Positions 39,483-51,312 of a stretch of 64,000 nucleotides of DNA are shown here, one piece after another. Made by a program: the position numbers and the translations under genes. Origin of the DNA: Psychrobacter aquimaris (GTDB lineage: Bacteria; Pseudomonadota; Gammaproteobacteria; Pseudomonadales; Moraxellaceae); the NCBI RefSeq assembly GCF_016107525.1, contig NZ_JABASR010000010.1, forward strand, positions 93,420-157,419. Direction: 5' to 3'. The notes beneath the pieces are model-generated. The model saw nothing but the letters and a program-made list of their open reading frames with translations. It ran no database searches and was not told where the DNA came from. Each line of letters starts with the position of its first letter. Within the stretch, counting starts at the first letter, position 1.

Positions 39483-39523
39483 AATAGGACTCCACCCGGC
39501 ATTAGGGCGGAGGGGAATGTCAC
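39483..39523 (+). repeat. IS200/IS605-type end hairpin (left end of element 2, or solo end)
   Basis: CTCCACCC, a GGCATTA loop and GGGCGGAG, followed by GGGAATGTCAC. The tail resembles the right-end GGGAGTATGTCAA of element 2 and AGGAAGTCAA of element 1. Confidence 0.5.
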
Positions 39524-39759
39524 TTAGTATTTATTATATTCGGTGGTGTGTCAAAAAATATGTTGACTAAAATTTGAACAATTTTTGAAGCCTTGAAAGC
39601 TCTATGGAATCAGAGAAATTAGCATAGACTTCGTATTAAATTTTTTCGTCACCATACTTTTTAGAACACCGCCTTATATTTTTATACAGATTAGTTACTG
39701 AAATAAATCGTGTTAATCTTTAGTATTGATAACATGTCAGACGAAAATGAATTGGTGTT

Positions 39760-41064
39760 ATGAAAATCAGTAAAGCGTATAAGTTTAGGCTTGAGCCTAA
39801 CGCAGAGCAAGAGGTTATCTTAAATAACCTTGTTGGTTCTGCGCGCTTTGTTTGGAATCAAATGCTGGCCATATCGTTTGAGATGTTTGCTAAGAATGAG
39901 TTTATTAATGCAACGAATTTGGTTAATAAAATCATGGATATTAAAGCCAATCCTGATTTTGCATTCTTAAAAACAAGCTCCAATGCGGTATCTTTACAAC
40001 AGAAAGTTCGTGATCTCGCTTCTGCTTGGTCGCGCTTTTTTGACCCTAAAGTTCATGCAAGGCTGAAAGAAAATAACAGAAAACCTAGAAAAACTAAATG
40101 CCTCAAGCTTGCCGACGGCACTGAAATCCAACTACGCCCACTCATGCCGCGTTTTAAACGTAAATCAGATGGTCGAGATTCAATCCGCTTGGTTCAGTTT
40201 GATAAATATTGCCGCGTTAATGGCAATCGCGTCAAATTACCGAATGGTATTGGCTTGGTGAAGTTTAAAAAATCTCAAGAGATCATAGGTGTCATAAAGA
40301 ATATCACCATCAGTAAGAAATCCGGCCAATGGTACGTGTCTTTCGGTACGGAGCGTGAGGTTGAAACACCGACCCATCCGTCCAAAACCGCCATTGGTAT
40401 TGATTTAGGGATTACTAAATTTATCACTACCTCAAACGCTGATATTATTCAGCCCAAAAATAGCTTCAAAGCTAATCAAGTCAAGATAGCAAGGCTACAG
40501 CGCCAATTAAGCCGCAAGGTCTTATTTAGTAATAATTGGAAAAAGCAAAACCGTAAAATCCAAAAGCTTCACCATCATATCGCCAATATTCGCCATGACT
40601 ACTTGCATAAGATCACCACTGACATCAGCAAAAACCACGCCATGATTGTCTGTGAGGATTTGAAGATAGCTAATATGTCGAAATCAGCAAGTGGTACGCT
40701 TGAAAACAAAGGTCGCAATGTCAGAGCCAAATCAGGATTGAATAAATCAATTCTTGATCAGGGTTGGGGTATGGCGTTGACTATGCTTGAGTATAAACAG
40801 CAGTGGCAAGGTGGATTATTGATCCAAGTAAACCCAAGATTTACTAGCCAAACCTGTTTTGAGTGCAAGCATGTTGCCAAAGAAAATAGACGCACCCAAG
40901 CAAAATTTGAGTGCGTTGAATGTGGTTATATTGCGAATGCTGATGTTAATGCAGCTCGTAATATTCTTACGGTAGGACATGCCGTTTTGTCTGTGGAGGG
41001 AGGACGCGGTAAAGGTCGCCCGATGAAACAGAAAGCTTGTGACCTTCGTGAGAAAGTCACCTAA
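39760..41064 (+). CDS. tnpB: TnpB-family RNA-guided nuclease 2 (canonical catalytic triad)
   Basis: A 434-residue TnpB with an N-terminal helix-turn-helix region (KAYKFRLEPNAEQE). RuvC-I is IGIDLGITKFI with D215, RuvC-II is MIVCEDLKIANMS with E299, and RuvC-III is NADVNAARNIL with D395. The zinc finger is TSQTCFECK and FECVECGY. The full D-E-D triad suggests an active nuclease. It differs strongly from element 1 in length and RuvC-II, so the two are not recent copies of each other. Confidence 0.9.
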   Translation: MKISKAYKFRLEPNAEQEVILNNLVGSARFVWNQMLAISFEMFAKNEFINATNLVNKIMDIKANPDFAFLKTSSNAVSLQQKVRDLASAWSRFFDPKVHARLKENNRKPRKTKCLKLADGTEIQLRPLMPRFKRKSDGRDSIRLVQFDKYCRVNGNRVKLPNGIGLVKFKKSQEIIGVIKNITISKKSGQWYVSFGTEREVETPTHPSKTAIGIDLGITKFITTSNADIIQPKNSFKANQVKIARLQRQLSRKVLFSNNWKKQNRKIQKLHHHIANIRHDYLHKITTDISKNHAMIVCEDLKIANMSKSASGTLENKGRNVRAKSGLNKSILDQGWGMALTMLEYKQQWQGGLLIQVNPRFTSQTCFECKHVAKENRRTQAKFECVECGYIANADVNAARNILTVGHAVLSVEGGRGKGRPMKQKACDLREKVT

Positions 41065-41123
41065 GAGCTTTTGCTTTTAGAATCCCACACTTGAGCTTGT
41101 CGAAAGTGGCGGGAGTATGTCAA
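40980..41123 (+). ncRNA. predicted omega RNA scaffold of element 2
   Basis: The right end carries GAATCCCACACTTGAGC and GTGGCGGGAGTATGTCAA, the omega RNA 3' pattern. The adjacent flank ATAATTGGTGTTAGAAAAAA (41124-41143) would be the guide. The 5' end inside tnpB is a guess. Confidence 0.5.
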
Positions 41124-41806
41124 ATAATTGGTGTTAGAAAAAAGCATTCACCAAGAGATATTCACCACGTAAAATGTTAGAATAGCGTATTATTTTAATA
41201 ATTAGTTGTTTTGAAGAGCAGCTATCAGTTGCCACTATTCTGTCTTACTAATAAATTCGTAGTAAACTGGAATGATGTACCTGAAATGATAGTAGATATT
41301 CATTACCTAAATAGTTATTATTGAACAAACAAACTATGGCGTAAAACGCTGTCGTGCTACTCTATACAGCAGTGTATGTTCGCTTCAAAAGCAATGATAG
41401 CTTGGAAATAACAATATAAGTCAGTGAGAGTAGCCAAATGATAGGCTAGCTGAACGATTCATTAAATGTTTATCTTTAATGAGTTGGTTATCATTGATTT
41501 CAGTATATATAAATTAATGTTGTGAAACGAGTAAGATAAGAAAACTGCACGTTCACAAATAATTCTATTTTTAATAATAGGTATTGCAATGAGATTTATT
41601 ATCACTATGTAGGATGATTGTCTGTATAAGCAAAATGACAGGCACACGTATTACTCTTTTATAGTGATAACTGTAGTTTATAAAGCAGTACTGAATAGAA
41701 GACGATTGAGTTTTTATAGCATTAAGTATGTATATATCTAACATACAACAGATTACACAATAATAAGCACGATTCCATTCATTTATCTATCAAATAGACG
41801 ATTATT
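41124..41806. other. intergenic region before sucA
   Basis: About 680 AT-rich bases with no supported gene. The sucA promoter should lie here, because the sdhB terminator and the insertion separate sucA from sdh transcription. No motif could be placed with confidence. Confidence 0.45.
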
Positions 41807-44692
41807 ATGAATAGTATAACTAAAGAAGCAGCAAGCCTAGGACATACAGAACTGGCTGCTGACAACGCCAGCTATATAGAAGCTCTTTATGAGCAATACC
41901 TAAATGACCCTGATAGCGTCGATACCGATTGGCAAACGTATTTTGAACAATACAAATCGCCGAACGATGCACAGCACAACGCTATTAAGGAACAGTTTTT
42001 GTTGCTTGCCCGCAACCAAACTGCTAACAAACCTAGCACTTCAGCGCCTGATACAAATACAGGCAATTTAACTGATTGTGCTAATCCTAAGCAAATGGCT
42101 GTGCAGCAGCTAATTTCAGCTTATCGCCGCCGTGGTCACCGCCGCGCCAAGCTCGATCCGTTAAATTTACATCCACGTGCTGAAGTGGAAGATTTGACGC
42201 TTGCTTATCATAACCTTTCAGAAGCTGATCTTGATACGGTATTTCCTACTAACGATTTAAATATCGGTAAAGATGAAGCGCCATTGCGTGAAATCATCGA
42301 AATTATGGAACGTGTTTACTGCCGCTACATTGGTACTGAATACATGCACGTTACCACCAGTACCGAAAAACGCTGGATGGAAAAGTATCTAGAAACCAAC
42401 CTAGGTTACATCAAGTTCGATAAAGAAAAACGTTTATCTATACTTGAGCGCTTAACAGCAGCTGAAGGGTTAGAAAAATACTTGGCACGTAAATATACGG
42501 GTGTGAAGCGTTTCGGACTAGAGGGCGGCGAAAGCTTTATCCCTGCTATCAATGAAATCATCCAACGTGCAGGCGGTTATGGCACTAAAGAGATGGTCAT
42601 TGGTATGGCTCACCGTGGACGCCTAAACCTATTGGTCAATATCTTAGGCAAAAACCCTGCGGATTTGTTTGACGAGTTTGATGGCAAAGTACAGCCAGAA
42701 AAAGGCTCAGGTGACGTTAAGTACCATAATGGTTTTTCATCGAATGTGATGACGCCAGGCGGTGAAGCGCATTTGGCTTTGGCATTTAACCCGTCACATC
42801 TTGAGATTGTCGCGCCAGTATTGCAAGGTTCTGTACGCGCACGTCAAGTTCGCCGTAATGATGAGCCTTTAATGGAGCATACCGATGGTAACTCAGTATT
42901 GCCAATCGTCATTCATGGTGATGCGGCGTTTGCTGGTCAAGGTGTGGTTCAAGAAACGTTCCAAATGTCACAAACCCGTGCTTATAGCACTGGTGGTACA
43001 GTACATATCGTGATCAATAACCAAGTCGGTTTCACGACGAGCCGTCAAGAAGATGTGCGTTCGACTGAATACTGTACTGACGTTGCAAAAATGGTACATG
43101 CACCTATTCTACATGTGAACGGTGATGATCCTGAGTCGGTGGTATTTGCCGCACAGTTAGCATTAGATTATCGTCATGAGTTTGATAAAGACATCATTAT
43201 TGACCTGTTCTGCTATCGCCGTAACGGTCACAATGAAGCCGATGAGCCATCAGCGACTCAGCCACTCATGTATGCCGTTATTAAGAAGTTACCAACGACT
43301 CGTACTATCTATGCACAGAAGCTTATTGCTGACGGCGTCTTAAGTGCTGAAGAAGAAAAACAGTATGAAGATGACTATCGTGAATCTTTAGACCGTGGTG
43401 ATTACGTTGCCAACTCTCTGGTTCAAGAACCTAACGAGCAGCTATTTGTCGATTGGAAACCTTATTTAGGTCACGAATTGGTAGATGATTGGGATACCAG
43501 TGTCGACATCGAGACTCTAAAAGGTTATGGACGTCGTATGGCGGAAATGCCAGAAGGCTATAAGTTACAACGCCAAGTACAAAAAGTGGTTGAGCAGCGC
43601 TTAGCCATGCAAACAGGCGAAGAGCCGTTGAACTGGGGTGCAGCTGAAACATTGGCATACGCATCACTAGTCGATAACGATAAAGTATTGGTACGTATCA
43701 CTGGTGAAGATGTTGGACGTGGTACTTTCTCACATCGTCATAGCGAAATTTACAATATGGATGATGGCAGCATGTATGTGCCATTGGCTCATATGAGTGA
43801 CACTCAAGCCCGCTTTGCCACTTATAACTCATTGTTATCAGAAGAAGCGGTACTTGCATTCGAATATGGTTATGCAACGACAGTACCAAATGCCTTGATC
43901 GTTTGGGAAGCGCAGTTTGGTGACTTCGTCAACGGCGCACAGGTGGTGATTGACCAGTTTATCTCAAGTGGTGAAACCAAGTGGCAGCGCGTTTGTGGTC
44001 TAACTATGTTGTTACCCCATGGTTTTGAAGGTCAAGGCCCTGAGCATTCATCTGCACGTCTTGAACGTTTCTTACAGCTATGCGCTGAAGACAATATGCA
44101 AGTAATAACGCCAACGACACCTGCACAGATCTATCATGCGCTACGTCGTCAAGCAGTTCGCCCAATTCGTAAGCCATTGATTGTCATGTCGCCGAAGAGC
44201 TTACTACGTCATAAGCTAGCCACTTCAAATCTTGAAGAGCTGGCGAATGGTAAGTTTGAAACGGTACTGCCAGAGATGGACAACCAAAATGCAGACCAAG
44301 TCACTCGTATGGTGCTTTGTGGTGGTAAAGTTTATTACGATTTGCTTGAGCAGCGCCGCGCCTTAGGTCTAGATCATGTCGCTATTGTTCGTATTGAGCA
44401 GCTCTACCCATTACCAGAGCAGCGTTTGATGGCTGAGATTGAAAAATACAGCAACTTGGCTGAGATCGTTTGGACGCAAGAAGAGCCGCTGAACCAAGGC
44501 GCTTGGTATTATTTAGCACCGCATATGTTCCGTATCGTCGTACCACACCCAACCAAGGCGAAAGTCATGGAGCCAGTGGCGCGTCCTGCGAGTGCAGCAC
44601 CTGCCACAGGGTCACCGAAACTGCATGCTCAGCAGCAGCAAGCGTTGATCGCTGGTGGTCTTGGTATCAGTGTCGATGAGTTGGCTAAGTAA
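41807..44692 (+). CDS. sucA: 2-oxoglutarate dehydrogenase E1 component
   Basis: A 961-residue thiamine diphosphate enzyme that decarboxylates 2-oxoglutarate. It has the N-terminal helical tail SYIEALYEQYLNDPDSVD, which docks to E2; the active-site segment GMAHRGRLNLLVNILGK; the ThDP motif GDAAFAGQGVVQETF through VHIVINNQVGFTTS; and YCTDVAKM. The C-terminal segment QEEPLNQGAWYY is typical. Length is normal for the family. Confidence 0.97.
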   Translation: MNSITKEAASLGHTELAADNASYIEALYEQYLNDPDSVDTDWQTYFEQYKSPNDAQHNAIKEQFLLLARNQTANKPSTSAPDTNTGNLTDCANPKQMAVQQLISAYRRRGHRRAKLDPLNLHPRAEVEDLTLAYHNLSEADLDTVFPTNDLNIGKDEAPLREIIEIMERVYCRYIGTEYMHVTTSTEKRWMEKYLETNLGYIKFDKEKRLSILERLTAAEGLEKYLARKYTGVKRFGLEGGESFIPAINEIIQRAGGYGTKEMVIGMAHRGRLNLLVNILGKNPADLFDEFDGKVQPEKGSGDVKYHNGFSSNVMTPGGEAHLALAFNPSHLEIVAPVLQGSVRARQVRRNDEPLMEHTDGNSVLPIVIHGDAAFAGQGVVQETFQMSQTRAYSTGGTVHIVINNQVGFTTSRQEDVRSTEYCTDVAKMVHAPILHVNGDDPESVVFAAQLALDYRHEFDKDIIIDLFCYRRNGHNEADEPSATQPLMYAVIKKLPTTRTIYAQKLIADGVLSAEEEKQYEDDYRESLDRGDYVANSLVQEPNEQLFVDWKPYLGHELVDDWDTSVDIETLKGYGRRMAEMPEGYKLQRQVQKVVEQRLAMQTGEEPLNWGAAETLAYASLVDNDKVLVRITGEDVGRGTFSHRHSEIYNMDDGSMYVPLAHMSDTQARFATYNSLLSEEAVLAFEYGYATTVPNALIVWEAQFGDFVNGAQVVIDQFISSGETKWQRVCGLTMLLPHGFEGQGPEHSSARLERFLQLCAEDNMQVITPTTPAQIYHALRRQAVRPIRKPLIVMSPKSLLRHKLATSNLEELANGKFETVLPEMDNQNADQVTRMVLCGGKVYYDLLEQRRALGLDHVAIVRIEQLYPLPEQRLMAEIEKYSNLAEIVWTQEEPLNQGAWYYLAPHMFRIVVPHPTKAKVMEPVARPASAAPATGSPKLHAQQQQALIAGGLGISVDELAK

Positions 44693-44845
44693 CAGATTAT
44701 TGAAGATAAATGAATCAGGCGATAACAGTCAGTATGTTGTAATAAAATCTAGATAGTATTATCTAAGATCGCTATGCAAGATGGCACTGACTGCCTATCA
44801 CGACTTAATAACAAATATGAATATCCCAATCTAAGGAGTATATCG

Positions 44846-46087
44846 ATGGCTGATATCAAAGCCCCCGTTTTTCCAGAATCAGTTGCCGACGGTACTATCG
44901 TTGAGTGGCATGTCACTGAAGGTCAGCAAGTCAATCGTGATGACCTATTGGCTGAGATCGAAACTGATAAAGTTGTATTAGAAGTTGTAGCGCCTGATAA
45001 CGGCGTTGTGACCAAAATCGTTAAGCAGGTTGATGATACCGTGTTGTCTGACGAGATCATTGGTCAATTCGAAGCTGGTGCAAGCGCCAGTGCAGATAAT
45101 GCTCCTGCGGTAGATCCAGATCAACCAGCAGCGCCAGTACAAGCCAAGCAAGCAGCAGATGGTGGCGAGCCTGTCCAAGCAACAGATAAAAAAGACGAAG
45201 CGGACCATAAAGATCAAAGCCCAGCAGTTCGTAAAGCAGCGAAAGAGTCTGGCGTAGATCCTAAAGAAGTGGAAGGTAGTGGTCGCGGCGGTCGTGTGAC
45301 CAAAACCGATATGGCTAACCCAACATTGAAAGCAGACAGCAGCATCAAATCTGATAGCGGCCGTCCAGTAGCTGAATCAATGGGTGAGCGTACTGAGAAA
45401 CGTGTTCCAATGACACGTCTACGTAAGACAGTCGCCAATCGTCTGCTAGCAGCTTCACAAGAAACGGCGATGCTAACGACGTTTAACGAAGTGAACATGA
45501 AGCCATTAATGGACATGCGCGCTAAATATAAAGAACAGTTCGAAAAACGTCATGGCGTACGTTTAGGCTTTATGTCATTGTTCGTGAAAGCGGCAACCGA
45601 AGCACTTAAACGCTTCCCAGCAGTAAACGCTTCACTAGACGGTGATGACATTGTTTATCATGGTTTCTACGATATCGGTGTTGCTGTATCATCTGATCGT
45701 GGTTTGGTTGTTCCAGTACTACGTGATACCGATCGCATGAGCATGGCTGATGTTGAAAGCCGTATCCGTGAGCTTGGTGGCTTGGCTCAAAAAGGTAAAC
45801 TTGGTCTAGATGACATGACTGGTGGTACTTTCACTATCTCAAATGGCGGTGTATTTGGCTCATTGATGTCAACACCGATTTTGAACCCACCACAAACAGC
45901 TATCCTAGGTATGCATGCGATCAACGACCGCCCAATGGCTGTTGATGGTAAAGTTGAAATTCTACCGATGATGTATCTTGCATTATCTTATGACCATCGT
46001 ATGATTGATGGTAAAGAAGCGGTACAGTTCTTAGTCACTATCAAAGAATTGGTTGAAGATCCAGCCATGTTGCTCCTAGACCTGTAA
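44846..46087 (+). CDS. sucB: dihydrolipoyllysine-residue succinyltransferase (E2)
   Basis: A 413-residue E2 core. The lipoyl domain carries the lipoylated Lys in [13 protein letters not shown] (about residue 43). A flexible Ala/Asp/Lys linker follows, then the E1/E3-binding domain [31 protein letters not shown] (in parts). The catalytic domain ends in [17 protein letters not shown], with the active His and Asp. ATG 44846 follows AAGGAG; the frame is open from 44774. Confidence 0.96.
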   Translation: MADIKAPVFPESVADGTIVEWHVTEGQQVNRDDLLAEIETDKVVLEVVAPDNGVVTKIVKQVDDTVLSDEIIGQFEAGASASADNAPAVDPDQPAAPVQAKQAADGGEPVQATDKKDEADHKDQSPAVRKAAKESGVDPKEVEGSGRGGRVTKTDMANPTLKADSSIKSDSGRPVAESMGERTEKRVPMTRLRKTVANRLLAASQETAMLTTFNEVNMKPLMDMRAKYKEQFEKRHGVRLGFMSLFVKAATEALKRFPAVNASLDGDDIVYHGFYDIGVAVSSDRGLVVPVLRDTDRMSMADVESRIRELGGLAQKGKLGLDDMTGGTFTISNGGVFGSLMSTPILNPPQTAILGMHAINDRPMAVDGKVEILPMMYLALSYDHRMIDGKEAVQFLVTIKELVEDPAMLLLDL

Positions 46088-46093
46088 GCTTTT

Positions 46094-46128
46094 AAGCTTG
46101 TATTGGCAACTGCTGATACAAGCTTTTT
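46094..46128 (+). terminator. intra-operon stem-loop between sucB and lpd
   Basis: AAGCTTGTAT / ATACAAGCTT, a perfect 10-bp stem with a 12-base loop and a short T run. It could reduce lpd and sucCD expression relative to sucAB. Confidence 0.5.
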
Positions 46129-46298
46129 AACTTTAGTCTAAACAGTGGTGCTCGTTGTTTATTAATAAATAAGAATGTTTCTACTTTATGGTGTATTTAC
46201 CGTAAAGTGAAAAAATTTGAACCAAATATGGCTTATTTATTAACGAGACAATCCTCAGTTTAAACGATATTTACAATTAGAACGATAATTAGAAATAG

Positions 46299-47762
<1,464 letters not shown>

Positions 47763-47918
47763 GTCGTTATTTTGATCAGTACCAACTTATAACCTGATCG
47801 CGGTGGGGTCGTTATGGCTTCCACCACGGTCATGAGTGCGCCATATGCCTGTCTAATATGTATATACGCGCACTTGTTTTCACTTTTTATTAATTGTAAA
47901 AAATAAAGGATACAATCA

Positions 47919-49085
47919 ATGAATTTACATGAGTATCAAGCAAAAGAGCTATTAAAAAGCTATGGTTTGCCGATTCAAGAAGGCATTATTGCCTATAACG
48001 GCGACGAAGCTGCTGCTGCTTTTGATAAAACGCCAACAGACATTGCGGTTATTAAAGCGCAAGTACATGCTGGTGGTCGCGGTAAAGCGGGTGGCGTAAA
48101 GCTGGTTAAAACTCGTGAAGAAGCCAAGCAAGTTGCTGAAGAGCTAATCGGTACCAATTTGGTTACTTTCCAAACTGACGCTGATGGCCAACCAGTTAAC
48201 TTCGTATTGGTTGCAGAAGATATGTATCCAGTACAAACTGAGCTATATCTTGGTGCAGTCGTTGATCGTTCTACGCGTCGCGTAACGTTCATGGCATCAA
48301 CCGAAGGCGGCGTTGATATCGAAGAAGTGGCAAATGAGACACCAGAAAAAATCTTTAAAGTAAACGTTGATCCTTTAGTTGGTTTGATGCCTTTCCAAGC
48401 ACGTGATGTGGCATTCAAACTAGGTTTAGAAGGCAAGCAAATCAATCAATTCGTTAAATTAATGACGGGCGCTTATCAAGCATTCATCGATAACGATTTT
48501 GCCTTGTTAGAAATCAACCCATTAGCCGTTCGTGAAAATGGCGAAATCGTTTGTGTTGATGGCAAAATTGGTATCGATTCAAACGCATTGTATCGTCTGC
48601 CTAAAATTGCAGCACTACAAGACAAGTCACAAGAAAATGAGCGTGAGCTTAAAGCGGCTGAGTTTGACCTAAACTATGTTGCTCTAGAAGGCAATATCGG
48701 TTGTATGGTTAACGGTGCTGGTCTTGCTATGGCGACCATGGATATCATCAAATTGTACGGCGGCAAGCCTGCTAACTTCTTGGACGTTGGCGGCGGCGCA
48801 ACTAAAGATCGCGTTGTTGAAGCATTCAAGATCATTCTTGAAGACAGCAGCGTTGAAGGTGTTCTAATCAACATCTTCGGTGGTATCGTACGTTGTGACA
48901 TGATTGCAGAAGCGATTATCGCTGCTATCAAAGAAGTTGACGTAAAAGTACCTGTTGTTGTCCGTCTAGAGGGTAACAACGCTGAAAAAGGCGCGCAAAT
49001 CTTAGAAGAGTCTGGTCTGAAATTGATTTCTGCCCAAGGCTTATCAGATGCGGCACAAAAAATTGTCGATGCTGTTAAAGCTTAA
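47919..49085 (+). CDS. sucC: succinyl-CoA ligase (ADP-forming) beta subunit
   Basis: A 388-residue ATP-grasp subunit. [16 protein letters not shown] is the usual start. [16 protein letters not shown] is the nucleotide-binding part, [22 protein letters not shown] carries metal ligands, and [16 protein letters not shown] is the phosphate-binding end near the alpha subunit. It starts 157 bases after lpd, with AAAGGA before the ATG. Confidence 0.97.
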   Translation: MNLHEYQAKELLKSYGLPIQEGIIAYNGDEAAAAFDKTPTDIAVIKAQVHAGGRGKAGGVKLVKTREEAKQVAEELIGTNLVTFQTDADGQPVNFVLVAEDMYPVQTELYLGAVVDRSTRRVTFMASTEGGVDIEEVANETPEKIFKVNVDPLVGLMPFQARDVAFKLGLEGKQINQFVKLMTGAYQAFIDNDFALLEINPLAVRENGEIVCVDGKIGIDSNALYRLPKIAALQDKSQENERELKAAEFDLNYVALEGNIGCMVNGAGLAMATMDIIKLYGGKPANFLDVGGGATKDRVVEAFKIILEDSSVEGVLINIFGGIVRCDMIAEAIIAAIKEVDVKVPVVVRLEGNNAEKGAQILEESGLKLISAQGLSDAAQKIVDAVKA

Positions 49086-49237
49086 TATATTTGAGGCATA
49101 GTCCTCTAAATATATGTGCTTAAGCATAGTAGTCAACGCGTAATAGCAGCTTGTTGGTATAAATTTATCATTAACATTTAATGGGTAACACATCATCAAG
49201 TGGCTATTGCAAGACCACCGAATACAAGGAATAAATA

Positions 49238-50113
49238 ATGAGTGTATTAATCGATAAAGATACCAAAGTATTGGTACAAGGTTTTACTGGTAAAAATGGT
49301 ACGTTTCACTCTGAACAAGCCATCGAATACGGTACTAAAGTCGTCGGCGGCGTAACCCCAGGTAAAGGCGGTCAAACGCATTTAGGCCTACCAGTATTCA
49401 ACACGATGGCAGAAGCTATGGAAGCGACCCAAGCTGATGCTTCTGTTATCTATGTACCAGCACCATTCGTACTAGATTCTATCGTTGAAGCGGTAGATGC
49501 TGGTGTTAAATTGATTATCGTTATTACTGAAGGCGTGCCTACTTTAGACATGCTGAAAGCAAAACGTTATATCGAAGAAGCTGAAGGCGTACGCATGGTT
49601 GGTCCTAACTGCCCAGGTGTTATCACGCCAGGTCAGTGCAAAATTGGTATCATGCCAGGTCATATCCATTTGCCAGGTAAAGTGGGTATCATCTCACGCT
49701 CTGGTACATTGACTTATGAAGCCGTTGCTCAGACCACTAAGCTTGGTTTTGGTCAATCAACTTGTATCGGTATCGGTGGTGACCCTATCCCTGGTATGAA
49801 CCAAATTGACGCATTGAAACTGTTCCAAGAAGATCCACAAACTGAAGCGATCATCTTAATCGGTGAGATTGGTGGTACTGCTGAAGAAGAAGCTGCTGCT
49901 TATATCAAAGACCATGTGACTAAGCCAGTTGTTGGTTATATCGCTGGTGTTACCGCTCCAGAAGGCAAGCGTATGGGTCATGCTGGCGCTATTATCTCTG
50001 GTGGTCAAGGTACTGCTGAAGAGAAATTCAAAGCGTTTGAAGATGCTGGTATCGCGTATACACGTGACCCATCTAAGCTTGGCGAAAAGCTAAAAGAAGT
50101 TACTGGTTGGTAA
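49238..50113 (+). CDS. sucD: succinyl-CoA ligase (ADP-forming) alpha subunit
   Basis: A 291-residue subunit that carries the phosphohistidine: [17 protein letters not shown] holds the active His near residue 248. The CoA-binding Rossmann part starts with [22 protein letters not shown] (in parts), and [20 protein letters not shown] follows. AAGGAAT precedes the ATG. It ends the TCA cluster at a terminator. Confidence 0.97.
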   Translation: MSVLIDKDTKVLVQGFTGKNGTFHSEQAIEYGTKVVGGVTPGKGGQTHLGLPVFNTMAEAMEATQADASVIYVPAPFVLDSIVEAVDAGVKLIIVITEGVPTLDMLKAKRYIEEAEGVRMVGPNCPGVITPGQCKIGIMPGHIHLPGKVGIISRSGTLTYEAVAQTTKLGFGQSTCIGIGGDPIPGMNQIDALKLFQEDPQTEAIILIGEIGGTAEEEAAAYIKDHVTKPVVGYIAGVTAPEGKRMGHAGAIISGGQGTAEEKFKAFEDAGIAYTRDPSKLGEKLKEVTGW

Positions 50114-50164
50114 GATAGGCATAAGTCTACAGTTTAACTACCAAAATTGCATTGCAAAGAAACA

Positions 50165-50194
50165 AAGACACCCCTACAATGGGGTGTCTTTTTT
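50165..50194 (+). terminator. terminator after sucD
   Basis: AAGACACCCC / GGGGTGTCTT, a perfect 10-bp stem with a 6-base loop and a T tract. It lies immediately before galE and marks the end of the TCA region. Confidence 0.92.
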
Positions 50195-50211
50195 GTCTCG
50201 AAAATAAATTT

Positions 50212-51264
50212 ATGAAAAACAAGATACTAGTTACGGGTGGTGCGGGCTATATTGGTACACACACCTGTATCGCACTGCATGAAGCTGGCTACGACATGGT
50301 CGTATACGATAACTTATCTAATAGTAGCCGTGAAGCAATCAATCGTGTCTCTACTCTCATTGGTCAGCCTATTGAGTTTATCGAAGGCGATATTCGCGAT
50401 GCTGAGTCACTTAGACAAGTATTTTCATCTCATCATTTCTTCGGCGTCATTCACTTCGCTGGACTAAAAGCCGTTGGTGAATCCGTCGCCAAGCCCTTGT
50501 TATATTATAATAATAACGTCAGTGGCAGCATTACTTTACTGGAAGTCATGGCAGAATATGACGTCAAAAATCTGGTCTTTTCTTCGTCTGCCACGGTTTA
50601 CGGCGATCCTGAAACCCTGCCTATCGATGAAACATCAAAGCGCTCTTGTACCAATCCTTATGGACAAAGCAAACTGACCGTCGAGCATATCTTAGAAGAC
50701 TTAGCGGTATCAGATGCTAGCTGGAATCTAATCCCTCTTAGATATTTCAATCCAGTAGGGGCGCATCCATCAGGGCAGATCGGTGAAGACCCGAATGACA
50801 TTCCAAATAATCTCATGCCTTATATCTCGCAAGTGGCAGTCGGTAAGCTTGAAAAGCTCAGCATCTTTGGTAATGACTATCCTACCGTCGATGGTACGGG
50901 TGTCCGTGACTTTATCCATGTCACTGATCTGGCGCAAGGTCATGTGGCCGCGCTAAATTATTTACAGCAACAAGCTGGCTCGAAAATCACTTCAGATCAA
51001 AAAAGCTCCGTAGGCTTTCTACCTATTAATCTAGGAACGGGTAAAGGCACCTCGGTCTTAGATCTGGTGGCAGCGTTTACCAAAGTTTCTAAACAGCCTA
51101 TTCCTTATCAATTCGCTGCCCGCCGTGCAGGGGATATTGCCAGTTGCTATGCCAGTGCGGACAAAGCCAAAGATTTATTAGGCTGGGAAGCCAAGCTGTC
51201 TATCACTGAGATGTGTCAAGATACCTGGCGTTGGCAGAGCATGAATCCGAATGGTTATGAATAA
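50212..51264 (+). CDS. galE: UDP-glucose 4-epimerase
   Basis: A 350-residue extended SDR interconverting UDP-glucose and UDP-galactose. It shows the NAD loop VTGGAGYIGTHTCIAL, the catalytic Ser in FSSSATVYG, the YxxxK in NPYGQSKLTVE, and the substrate region RYFNPVGAHPSGQIGEDP. ATG 50212 is chosen because the longer frame runs into the sucD terminator. It opens the polysaccharide locus and is still close to housekeeping base composition. Confidence 0.94.
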   Translation: MKNKILVTGGAGYIGTHTCIALHEAGYDMVVYDNLSNSSREAINRVSTLIGQPIEFIEGDIRDAESLRQVFSSHHFFGVIHFAGLKAVGESVAKPLLYYNNNVSGSITLLEVMAEYDVKNLVFSSSATVYGDPETLPIDETSKRSCTNPYGQSKLTVEHILEDLAVSDASWNLIPLRYFNPVGAHPSGQIGEDPNDIPNNLMPYISQVAVGKLEKLSIFGNDYPTVDGTGVRDFIHVTDLAQGHVAALNYLQQQAGSKITSDQKSSVGFLPINLGTGKGTSVLDLVAAFTKVSKQPIPYQFAARRAGDIASCYASADKAKDLLGWEAKLSITEMCQDTWRWQSMNPNGYE

Positions 51265-51312
51265 ATAAACTTATTACCTCTATCAATTTCGTTACTTATA
51301 AAGGAAAACTAC

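Larger units (their letters stand above)
39253..39759. other. region between sdhB and tnpB 2
   Basis: After the sdhB terminator there is no supported gene. A hairpin at 39490-39513 resembles IS200/IS605 ends and may be the left end of element 2 or a relic right end. Confidence 0.5.
39483..41123 (+). mobile_element. TnpB-only IS200/IS605-family element 2, between sdhB and sucA
   Basis: It contains one tnpB and a right end with hairpin CCC-CACTT / AAGTG-GGG and terminal GGGAGTATGTCAA at 41111-41123. No tnpA is present. The left limit is uncertain (see the hairpin at 39483). Confidence 0.65.

Noticed and set aside
39323..39523. 66-codon minus-strand frame between sdhB and tnpB 2
   Set aside because: It runs through an IS end hairpin and has no recognisable protein features.
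47800..47830. GGTGG/CCACC inverted repeat between lpd and sucC
   Set aside because: Only five pairs and no T tract; not convincing as a terminator or operator.
49085..49115. AT-rich hairpin between sucC and sucD
   Set aside because: Mostly A-T pairs with a bulge and no T tract; it may affect mRNA stability but cannot be supported as a terminator.
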